64,000 nt of DNA from Streptomyces coeruleorubidus (lineage in GTDB: Bacteria > Actinomycetota > Actinomycetes > Streptomycetales > Streptomycetaceae): the NCBI RefSeq assembly GCF_028885415.1, contig NZ_CP118527.1, positions 5,890,001-5,954,000 on the forward strand, in the 5' to 3' direction. Positions 8,908-16,800 of this stretch are shown in pieces (position 1 is the first letter of the stretch; every line of letters begins with the position of its first letter). Made by a program: the position numbers and the translations under genes. The notes under the pieces are model-generated. The model made no database searches. It was not told the origin of the DNA and saw nothing but the letters and a program-made list of their open reading frames with translations.

Positions 8908-9497
8908 CAGCCGAACAGCCGGTCGACGTAGGCGTCCAACGCGGCGCTGATGCGGGACGCGCCGAACCCGTCCCCGGTCGCCGCGTGGTGCAGGCACAGC
9001 CCGTCCACGAACGCGACCAGCGCCGCCGCCTCCGCCTCGGTGTCGACGTCCGCGGCGAGTTCGCCGGCCCGTTGCGCGCCCCGCAGTGCCTCCTCGACGC
9101 CCCGCAGGAGCCGCACGGTAGCGTCCCGGTGGATCGCAGCCATGTCGGCGTCGGTAAGCGACGCCTGCACGAAGCTCAGCCAGACCCGCAGCTCGGCGCG
9201 CTGCTCGGCCGTCAGCGGCAGGAAGGTCTCCATCAACCGCACGACGAACTCCCGGACCGGCGGCTCGACCGGGATGGCGGCGATGCGCTCCTCCGCGCGC
9301 CGGTAGACATACTCGATGCCGAACCTCAGCAGCTCGTCCTTCGAGCGGAAATAGCGCTGGACGAGTCCCACGGACACACCTGCCGTGCGCGCCACGTCAG
9401 CGAGGGTGGTCCGCGCCAGTCCCCGTTCGGCGACCACGCTCATCAGCGCGGAGGCGACCTGGCCGCGTCTCGTGTCAGCGTCGGCGTGCTGCGTCAT
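8907..9497 (-). CDS. TetR-family transcriptional regulator
   Basis: A 196-residue protein. The ATG at 9497 (MTQHADADTRRGQVASALMS) is chosen over an upstream in-frame ATG because the TetR fold begins there. The helix-turn-helix is at about residues 28-48 (TTLADVARTAGVSVGLVQRYFRSKDELL). The C-terminal ligand and dimer domain runs to residue 196 and includes a TetR_C-like region ending AALDAYVDRLFG. It is translationally coupled to the GAP-family membrane protein, so it probably controls that gene in response to a small molecule. An AT-rich segment just upstream (9498-9525) may hold the promoter and operator. Confidence 0.93.
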   Translation of the reverse strand: MTQHADADTRRGQVASALMSVVAERGLARTTLADVARTAGVSVGLVQRYFRSKDELLRFGIEYVYRRAEERIAAIPVEPPVREFVVRLMETFLPLTAEQRAELRVWLSFVQASLTDADMAAIHRDATVRLLRGVEEALRGAQRAGELAADVDTEAEAAALVAFVDGLCLHHAATGDGFGASRISAALDAYVDRLFG

Positions 9498-9525
9498 AAA
9501 AAAATAGTACCGCAATATTATCTTG
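9498..9525 (-). promoter_or_regulatory. AT-rich promoter/operator segment before the TetR gene
   Basis: Directly before the TetR start is an unusually AT-rich stretch for this genome: a run of A (9498-9503), a GTAC palindrome (about 9506-9509) and an AATATT palindrome (about 9515-9520). It looks like a promoter with an autoregulatory site. No exact operator half-sites can be set from one sequence. Confidence 0.35.
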
Positions 9526-9608
9526 GCGTTGGCCGCCGACCAGGACGAGTCGGACATCGGCCTTCAGCGTCTGGATGCCGACCAGGACGGTAGGGCGTGC
9601 TTTCCGTT

Positions 9609-10166
9609 TCACAAGCGGGCGTGTCCCCCTGGCCACAGCCGCTCAGCCCCCGCGGCCGGCTCGCAGGTCTTCTCCAGGAGGGTGAACGACTTGGGTGCAC
9701 CGCCCGGCTGCGGCTTGCCTGCCTTGTGGCCGACAACCCGGTAGCCGGCGTTCAAGTAGTAGGTGTTCAGACGCTCGTTGTCGGCCAGGCAGTCCAGACG
9801 CACGAGCGCCCGCCCCGCCGCCGCAACGCGGCGCTCCGCAGCACGCAGCAGAAACCGCCCCGTCCCCGGCTGGGCGCTGCTGCGGTCCACCATCAACCGA
9901 TGCACATAGCCGGCCACCGGCGGCTGGGGTCCCCAGGCGTCCTCGTCTTCCCACCACAGTTCCCATGCCCCGGCCACGCGGCCGTCGGCCTCGGCGAGCC
10001 AGACCTCACCACTCGCCATGATCTTGCGGAAGTGGTCCTCGTCCAGCTGGCCGGGCTGCCACTGGCCGGTGATGCCATGGGCGAGCATCCAGAGGGCAGC
10101 ATCGTCACGCAGACGAACGAGAGTGGCGAGGTCGGTGTCCTCGGCGAGGCGCAAGTGTAAATCCAT
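9609..10166 (-). CDS. GNAT-family N-acetyltransferase
   Basis: A 185-residue protein of the Gcn5-related acetyltransferase family, which moves acetyl from acetyl-CoA to an amine. An N-terminal strand-helix (LRLAEDTDLATLVRLRDDAA) is followed by the core, with YVHRLMVDRSSAQPGTGRFLL near residues 88-108 as motif A (modified R/QxxGxG/A loop), then LDCLADNERLNTYYLNAGYRVVG (motif B) at about 120-145. The start is ATG 10166, with a GTG 3 bp earlier also possible. Codon 3 is TTA, the rare leucine codon read by the bldA tRNA in Streptomyces, so translation may be developmentally limited. The substrate is unknown. Confidence 0.88.
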   Translation of the reverse strand: MDLHLRLAEDTDLATLVRLRDDAALWMLAHGITGQWQPGQLDEDHFRKIMASGEVWLAEADGRVAGAWELWWEDEDAWGPQPPVAGYVHRLMVDRSSAQPGTGRFLLRAAERRVAAAGRALVRLDCLADNERLNTYYLNAGYRVVGHKAGKPQPGGAPKSFTLLEKTCEPAAGAERLWPGGHARL

Positions 10167-10169
10167 CAC

Positions 10170-10587
10170 GTCGCGATCATCGCACGGCTCGCACGGGTGC
10201 TCGACGCTGTCCCTCCAGTCACAATCGAGCGCCAGCGCTGTCAGTTCTCATCGACCTCTTCGAGCTGCCCGATCGCCAAGTGCTGCCAGAAACCGTCGAC
10301 AGGCGTCGCTCGCTCCCGCTTACGAAACCGAACCCAGAGGCCCTCGCCCCGTTCAAGGCCCGGCCAAGGCGTGTCGCCTGTCACCAACGCCCCCGAACAG
10401 CACACCTAGGAGGACGAGGCGATACGCCTCTGGGCCCGTGCCGACGCGGACATCGACTTCAGCACGCTCCCCGTGCGACCGGCCCCGCCGAAGGACTCAC
10501 CGTTCTGGACGATGGAGGAGTAGTGGCACGATGTGCGCACGAGTGATCGAGTGATCGTGTGGTCGAGCGAACGGGGAGGCCGGCGTC
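10170..10587 (+). other. 418-bp gap with an orphan C-terminal coding remnant
   Basis: No complete gene is visible. In one + frame, 10410-10523 reads EDEAIRLWARADADIDFSTL then a Pro-rich end and SPFWTMEE before TAG at 10521-10523. It is preceded directly by an in-frame TAG and has no start codon. It looks like the end of a lost gene rather than a functional ORF. I do not recognise the family. Confidence 0.4.
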
Positions 10588-11235
10588 ATGGCCCGCTACA
10601 TGGAGGCACTGACCGTCGAGAGGGGCGGGTTCCGGATCAAGGTGCCGGAGTCGTGGTGGGAGTTCGACGTACGGCCCGAGTCGCGGGACGACTCGATCCG
10701 GCGGATGGTGAACGAACGGGTCCGGCAGCGGCCGGAGTTGGAGCAGTACCGCGACACGTACGTCGACTTCCTCAAGAAGGCCGCGGCGGACGCCTGGAAG
10801 TCGGGCGCGATGTACTGCGGCTGCATGGCGGAGAGCTTCGACGGGGACACGCCGATCACGGGGTCGGTGACCGTCTCCCTGGTGGGCGGGCGCAACCAGC
10901 GCGGTGAGCCGCTGTCGAACGACCCGGCCGTCATCGCGAGTCAGCTCGCGGTCAAGGAGGCCAAGCGGGAGGGGGACTCCTGGCGGAAGGTGACGACCGT
11001 CGACATCCCCGGAGTCGGCCCGGCGGCACGGACGTTCGGCATCGAGGACATCGCCGTACCCGGTGACGCGCTCAACCGCACGATCCGGGCTGTGCTGATG
11101 CAGACGTACATTCCTGTGCCGGGGCAGGAGGGCAAGGTGGCCCTGGTCGCCGGCAGCAGCCAGGTCCTCGACCTCGCGGACTCCTTCTTCGACATCTTCG
11201 ACGCGATCACGTCGACGTTCCGGTTCACGGGCTGA
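10588..11235 (+). CDS. Putative DcrB/PsbP-fold protein upstream of the Rhs locus
   Basis: A 215-residue soluble protein, ATG at 10588 with GGGGAGG 8 bp upstream. The segment GGFRIKVPESWWEFDVRPES (residues 12-31), a long helical middle (about 33-70), then PGVGPAARTFGIED, RTIRAVLMQTYIPVPGQEGKVALVAGSS and a final F..IFDAITSTFRF have the rhythm of the PsbP/Mog1/DcrB fold. There is no signal peptide. In Gram-negative bacteria a DcrB-like protein (EagR, DUF1795) is the chaperone of Rhs toxins. This gene lies about 2 kb upstream of rhs, so a chaperone or adaptor role is possible but is only inference. No family is firmly recognised. Confidence 0.55.
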   Translation: MARYMEALTVERGGFRIKVPESWWEFDVRPESRDDSIRRMVNERVRQRPELEQYRDTYVDFLKKAAADAWKSGAMYCGCMAESFDGDTPITGSVTVSLVGGRNQRGEPLSNDPAVIASQLAVKEAKREGDSWRKVTTVDIPGVGPAARTFGIEDIAVPGDALNRTIRAVLMQTYIPVPGQEGKVALVAGSSQVLDLADSFFDIFDAITSTFRFTG

Positions 11236-11285
11236 CCTTCCTCTTCACGAGGACGGCCGGGACATCGAGCAGGAGAGCCGCCGCT

Positions 11286-11786
11286 GTGCGCCTGGTGATC
11301 ACCTCGCAGAAGACCGACACGCTGGACAGGTGGCAGCGCGTCTTCGAGGACTGCCCAGACGTCATCTGGCAGCGGGGGCTGCGCGCCGAGACTCCGGTCG
11401 ACGCGGTACTCATGGCCGGAGTCTTCGCCCTCGAACGGTACGGCGGGCGCCCCGGCGTCCAAGAGGCTCAGATCCTGGAGAACCGGCGGAGCGACGGCTG
11501 GCACAACCTCATCATCGTGCCGCCCGGCAGGCCCATGACCAGGGACGCCCAGGGAGACTGGAGAGTCCAGGCCGCATACGCGCACATTCAACCCGCCTAT
11601 TTCGCGGCGTCGCGCTCTTTCCGCGCAGTCGAGGAGTGGAATGCTCACCACGTCGAGCGGAAGATCTCCGTGGTCGAGATCAACCTCCCCCTGATGGACA
11701 TGGACAACCCGGTGGACGACTCAAGCCCGCAGTCCTTCAGGAAAGCTTTCAAGGAATATCGCGAGGGGCGCCTGGGTGACGGGTGA
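11286..11786 (+). CDS. Hypothetical protein of the Rhs neighbourhood
   Basis: A 166-residue protein starting GTG at 11286 behind AGGAGAG. It begins with a strand-helix (MRLVITSQKTDTLDRWQRVFEDCPDVIW), then VDAVLMAGVFALERYGG, IIVPPGRPMTRD and a C-terminal helical part. There is no signal peptide or membrane span. The pattern 'VDAVLMAG...YGG' distantly recalls ligand-binding domains of the macro type, but conserved residues are missing, so no function is assigned. It overlaps the next gene by GTGA, so both are one unit. Confidence 0.55.
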   Translation: MRLVITSQKTDTLDRWQRVFEDCPDVIWQRGLRAETPVDAVLMAGVFALERYGGRPGVQEAQILENRRSDGWHNLIIVPPGRPMTRDAQGDWRVQAAYAHIQPAYFAASRSFRAVEEWNAHHVERKISVVEINLPLMDMDNPVDDSSPQSFRKAFKEYREGRLGDG

Positions 11787-12031
11787 GTGCTTCGGCGGTG
11801 TATGTCGGCCTAACTGTCGAGCACGAAGTGCTCAAGTCGGCTGACCTGCTGGCTCAGCACTGTTTCTTCGACCCCGCCCGCAATGCCTACGTCGACGAGA
11901 ACGACAAGGTGATCGCTGGTCGAACCGAACCCTGCGGTATGTTCGCCCTGGCCAATTTCGCCCTGCTCGAGAGTCAGGTGGACGACGCCCTGGCCGGTCG
12001 GCTCGCACCGGCGCCATCATCGGCGGCATAG
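11783..12031 (+). CDS. Small hypothetical protein coupled to the 166-residue gene
   Basis: An 82-residue protein with GTG start overlapping the upstream stop (GTGA). It has an acidic first half and the phrase AQHCFFDPARNAYVDENDKVIAGRTEP, and ends in Ala/Pro. No family is recognised. The coupling implies it works with the upstream protein. Confidence 0.5.
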   Translation: MSASAVYVGLTVEHEVLKSADLLAQHCFFDPARNAYVDENDKVIAGRTEPCGMFALANFALLESQVDDALAGRLAPAPSSAA

Positions 12032-12065
12032 CAACCGACGCTGACGGCACCGAATCGGAGTAAAT

Positions 12066-12500
12066 GTGATCTGGCGCGAGCTCGTCGAATCGTTCCCCTC
12101 GGCGGAACTCCGTGACCCCGTGGACCCCGGCACCCTCGACCGCATCGAATCGATCCTTGGTCAGCGGCTGCCGGATGACCTCAGCTCCTTTCTTCTGGGG
12201 AGCGATGGGCTGGTCGATGAATACGGCACCGACGTCATCTGGTCGGCCGAGCGGATCCTCGGCGACAATCTCTCGTTTCGCAGCGACGAACAGTACAAGT
12301 CCCTGTGCATGGAGTTCGATTCGCTCATGTTCTTCGGAGACAACGGCGGGGGAGACCAGTTCGCCTTCGTCCGGCGCCCCGAGCGCCACGAGGTGTTCGT
12401 CTGGGACCATGAGACGGACAGCAGAACCCTCGTGGCACCGAGCCTGGAGCGCTATGTGCGCAGCTCGTTGGAGAGCGACGGCGAGGATTGGTACCGGTAG
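12066..12500 (+). CDS. SMI1/KNR4 (SUKH-1) family immunity-type protein
   Basis: A 144-residue protein with GTG start at 12066. It shows the SUKH layout: LDRIESILGQRLPDDLSSFLLGSDGLVDEYGTDVIWSAE (about 22-60), then FFGDNGGGDQFAF (about 90-102) and VFVWDHETDSRTLVAPSLERYV. SUKH proteins are the largest immunity superfamily of polymorphic toxins and bind toxin domains directly. It precedes the first rhs gene, so it may protect against a toxin tip that has been lost or belongs to a sibling strain. It is not next to its own toxin, so its partner is unknown. Confidence 0.9.
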   Translation: MIWRELVESFPSAELRDPVDPGTLDRIESILGQRLPDDLSSFLLGSDGLVDEYGTDVIWSAERILGDNLSFRSDEQYKSLCMEFDSLMFFGDNGGGDQFAFVRRPERHEVFVWDHETDSRTLVAPSLERYVRSSLESDGEDWYR

Positions 12501-12511
12501 GGATACTGCTC

Positions 12512-12980
12512 ATGGCGTCGGATCGTGACTGGGAAAGCGGCAAGGGCCTGCTGGGCATCGACGACCCCGCCGAGTGGGATGCCGCGTGGGAGCGCGGTGA
12601 GAGTCGTCTCGGTACAGCGGCGATCGGGTTGGCGCTCCAGTGTTCACTGGAGGAGGCCTCGCCTCGGATCGTGAGGGCGACGCAGTTGCCGCACCCCGAG
12701 CAGCGGGGGGTACGCCTTCACCGCAGCGGGTACCGCAGCGCGACTCAACCGGGAGCTGACGCCGGAGCTGTACGCGGTGCTGCGCGTGGAGGGGCCCAAG
12801 GGCCTGGCCGAGGACGCCATCAACGACACGCTGAGCTTCGTGCCGTTCCGCAAACTGCCGTTGTGGTTCAAGTGGCGGTGGGTGCATGCGACGGTGCGGA
12901 ACAAGCTGGAGGGCTGGTGGCTGTGGTCCGAGGACGCCGTAAGGGAGGCGTGGCGGGCTGGGCGCGGGCGTCGTTCCTGA
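12512..12980 (+). pseudogene. Frameshifted copy of the ~150-residue Rhs-associated family
   Basis: From ATG 12512, one frame reads DWESGKGLLGIDDPAEWDAA and on to SLEEASPRIVRATQLP, matching the intact gene at 26999-27463 (LGTAVIGLAFNCSLEEASPR). At a run of six G (about 12705-12710) the match moves to another frame, which reads FTAAGTAARLNRELTPELYA, INDTLSFVPFRKLP and finally WRAGRGRRS with a stop at 12980. The intact copy has no extra base at this site. One extra G explains the shift. A real mutation is favoured because a second decayed copy at about 19395 has the same 15-base context. Confidence 0.8.
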
Positions 12981-13131
12981 CACTGATCCTTTCCAAGCCT
13001 GGATCTGCGCCCATACGGCTTCACTTCGCGGCCTGCGATGCCGCGCGACGGTTTCTCTTAGCGCGCGTCCTGGCGGCGAGTCGCGCACAGGGACCGTTCG
13101 CGGTGTCGGACCTCGCGTTTACCTCGAACGA

Positions 13132-13834
13132 TTGTGCCCTGTAAGTTCACGTGTGCATACGGTTGTTGACGTTGGTGTGCGCGTGACGGGGGTTGCGGTA
13201 TGGCGGGGCACAGGCCTGCGGACTGGCATGTCCTGGATCTGGACAAGGATCCGACGCCTGGTGATCCGCAGCGGGTGCGCACGCTTGCGAAGCAGTTGCA
13301 TGACTTCGCTGATGACGTCTCCGATGCGCTGCGTCTGGTCAAGGGCATGGCGGGTGAGGGGACGCTCCTTGAGTGGGCGGGCAAGTCGGCGGATGTGTTC
13401 AAGGAGGACTTCGCCGACGTCCCGAAGAACCTCAAGAAGCTGAAGAAGTCCTACGAGATGTGCGGGGACGCGCTGGCGGACTTCTGGCCGAAGCTGGAGC
13501 GGGCACAGTCGCTGGCGGACAAGGCGCTCATCAAGGGGCGTGAGGCGCGGGACAACCTCTCCTCGGCTCAGTCGCGGCTGACGTCGGCCGACTCGTGGGT
13601 GACACGGGCCGGCAAAGAGGCGGACAAGTGCAAGGACGACCCGACCGGCAGCAAGAACGCCGAGAAGCCGGACGAGGCCAAGGTCCGTGCCGCGACCCGG
13701 GATGTGCAGCACGCCAAGTCGGCCCAGTCCAAGGCGCAGTCGGACGTCTCCGACGCCCAGGACGCCCTTGCCGCGGCGAAGAAGATGGCCGAGGACGCGC
13801 GCAAGATGCGCGAGGAGGCCGCGCGGGAGGCGAA
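13132..13834 (+). repeat. Long direct repeat, copy 1 (promoter and 5' part of rhs)
   Basis: From TTGTGC at 13132 through the first ~212 codons of the first rhs gene the sequence is nearly identical to 19876-20581, with the same 68-bp distance to the ATG. A few substitutions and one extra codon separate the copies. The upstream match starts abruptly at TTGTGC, so the shared leader is probably the rhs promoter. CATACG near 13155 could be the -10 box. Confidence 0.9.
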
Positions 13835-16800
13835 GTCGAAGATCGACGAGGCCTCCGATGCCGGGATCCAGAACCGGTCGTGGTGGGAAGAGGTCGGCGA
13901 CTGGTTCACGGACAACTGGGACACCATCGTCGCAGTCTGCAAGGTCGTCGTCGCCGTCGTCGGGATCGTTGCGATGATCATCGGGGGACCGATTCTCGGC
14001 GCGATCGTGCTGATCGCCGCGCTCGTGGTGCTGGCCGACACGCTCTACAAGTACTCCAAGGGCCAGGCGTCGCTATGGGACGTGGGGTTGGCGGCACTCG
14101 ACTGTATCCCGGGCATGAAGGGCCTGACCACTCTGGGCGGACTGGCAAAGGGGCTGAAGGCCTTCGGGAAGGTGGGCCTCAAGGGCATGGCCCAGGGCGT
14201 CAAGGGGCTCGGCAGGTCCCTCAGAGGCGGTGCGGGCAACCTGGTCAAGCGGGCCAAGGCGCTTGCGGGAAGATGCCCCGGCGGTGACCCGATCGACATG
14301 GTCACCGGTGAAATGCTGATGTACGACACGGACGTCGAACTTCCCGGGATCCTGTCGCTGGTGCTGAAGCGCGCCCACATCTCCACATACCGAGAAGGAC
14401 GGTGGTTCGGCAGGTCCTGGGCATCCACGCTGGACGAACGAGTCGAACTCGACGATCAGGGGGTGCTGTTCGCCGCGGAGGACGGCATGATCCTCGCGTA
14501 TCCCGTGCCCCACCCCGGCGAGCCGACCATGCCGCTGGAAGGCCCGCGCTGGCCCCTGGCGTGGGACGGACCGCAACACGGCACACTGCGCATCCACGAC
14601 CCGGCCCTCGGCGTCACACGTCACTTCGCGGCGGTCCGCGAGCCGCTGCCGGACATGCCGTACACCCTGGCGCTCTCCGCCATCACGGACCGCAACGACA
14701 ATCGGATCGACATCGACCGAAGTGCTGACGGCACCCCGACCGCGGTCCGGCACTCAGGCGGGTACCACGTCGAGATCGAGACGACGGACGGCCTGGTGAC
14801 GTGTCTGCGCCTGCGGAGCAGAGCCGCTGACGACGGCACCACAACGCTGCTGCGCTACGCGTACTCATCCGACCGGAACCTCACCGAGATCTACAACTCC
14901 TCCGGACTGCCCTTCCGGTTCGAGTACGACGACCACGCCCGCATCCTCTCCTGGACCGACCGCAACGGCAGCTGGTACCGGTTCACGTACGACAGCGAGG
15001 ACCGCTGCGTGGCGGGTCAGGGCGCCGACGGGTTCCTGAACTGCGACATCGCCTACGACCCCGGGCAGCGCCGCACGACGTACACGAACTCGCTCGGGCA
15101 CGCCCTTCGGTACGAGTACAACGAGTTCCTGCAACTCGTACGGGTGACCGACCCCCTGGGGCGGCACGAGACGCTCGAATGGGACCGCCACGGCCGGCTG
15201 CTCAAGCAGATCGACCCAGTGGGGCGCGAGACGGCGTACACCTATGACGAAGCCGGGAACGTCACCTCGATCACTGGTCCCGACGGCCGCCGGGCCACCG
15301 CCGAGTACAACCAGTGGCACCTCCCCGTCGTGACCGTCGGTGGCGACGGAGCCGTGCGCACCTACGCCTACGACGAGCGTGGGAACCGTACGTCCGTGGT
15401 CGAGCCGCAGGGCGCGGAGACCCGTTTCAGCTACGGTCCGGGCGGTGCGCTCACCGCGATCACCGACCCCCTGGGCTCGACCATGTCCATGGTCACGAAC
15501 GCCGCCGGGCTTCCGGTGCGGGTCACGAGTGCTACCGGTGCGGTCGTCGAGTATTCCCGGGACGCGTTCGGCCGCATCGACACCGTGACGGATCCGCTGG
15601 TCGGCGTCACCCGTATCTCCTGGACCCCTGAGGGCAGGAGGAGGGAGCGGGTCGCAGCCGACGGGAGTGTGGAGTCCTGGACCTGGGACCCGGAGGGAAA
15701 TGTCCTCGTGCACACCGACGCCGCGGGGGCGACCACCAGGTCGGCGTACACGCACTTCGACCTCTTGGTGAGCAGAACCGATCCCGCGGGCGCGACTCTC
15801 CGCTTCGACCACGACACCGAACTGCGGCTCACCGCAGTCACCAATACCTATGGCATGACCTGGAGCTACACCTATGACGCGGCCGGTCAGCTCGTCGCCG
15901 AACAGGATTTCGACGGGCGCTCGCTCACCTATGTCCACGACGAGGTGGGCCGCCTGGTCCGGCAGGTCAACGGTGCCGGAGAGACGGTCGAATACCTGCG
16001 CGACGTGATCGGCAACGTCGTCGAGAAGCGAGTCGGAGACTCGACGACCGTATTCCGCTACGACGACGCCGGGCTGCTGAAGGAAGCGCTGTCGCCCGGC
16101 GCCCGCCTCGCCTTCAAGCATGACGACTACGGCCGTGTCACGGAGGAAACCGTCAACGGGCGGACCAGCACCTTCCGTTACGACCTCGCCGGTCGCCGCA
16201 CGACACGCCTCACTCCGTCCGGAGCGCTGAGCATCTGGTCCTATGCCCCGGATGGGCTGCCCCAGGAGTTGGCGGCCTTCGATCACTCCCTGCGCTTCGC
16301 ACACGACTCCGCGGGCAGGGAGACGGAGGTCCGGCTGGACAAGGCGCTCTCGGTGCGGCAGGCGTGGGATGCGATGCACCGGATGCGCAAGCAGACGGTC
16401 CTCCGGGGTGGCACCGCGGACCACGCCGTCCCGCGGACGACGTTCGTGGACCGCCGGTACGTCCACGGTGCGGCCGGTCCCGTCGAGACGATCGACAGCC
16501 AGGAGGGCAGGAAGCTCTACGAGCTGGACGCGAAGGGCCGGACCACCGGAATCCGCGCGGAGTCGTGGACCGAGAGCTACGCGTACGACTCCGGCGGACG
16601 GCTGGTCTCCTCCCACCGGGAGCAGGGGGAAGGTCCCGGGGACGAGTCCTCACGACGCTACGAGTACTCCGGAAACCGCGTGACGAGGGCCGGCCGCACC
16701 AGCTACGCGTACGACGCCCAGGGCCGGGTGGTCCGGCGGACGCGGAGAACCCTCTCGGGCCTTCGGAAGAGCTGGACCTACACCTGGAACGCCGACGACC

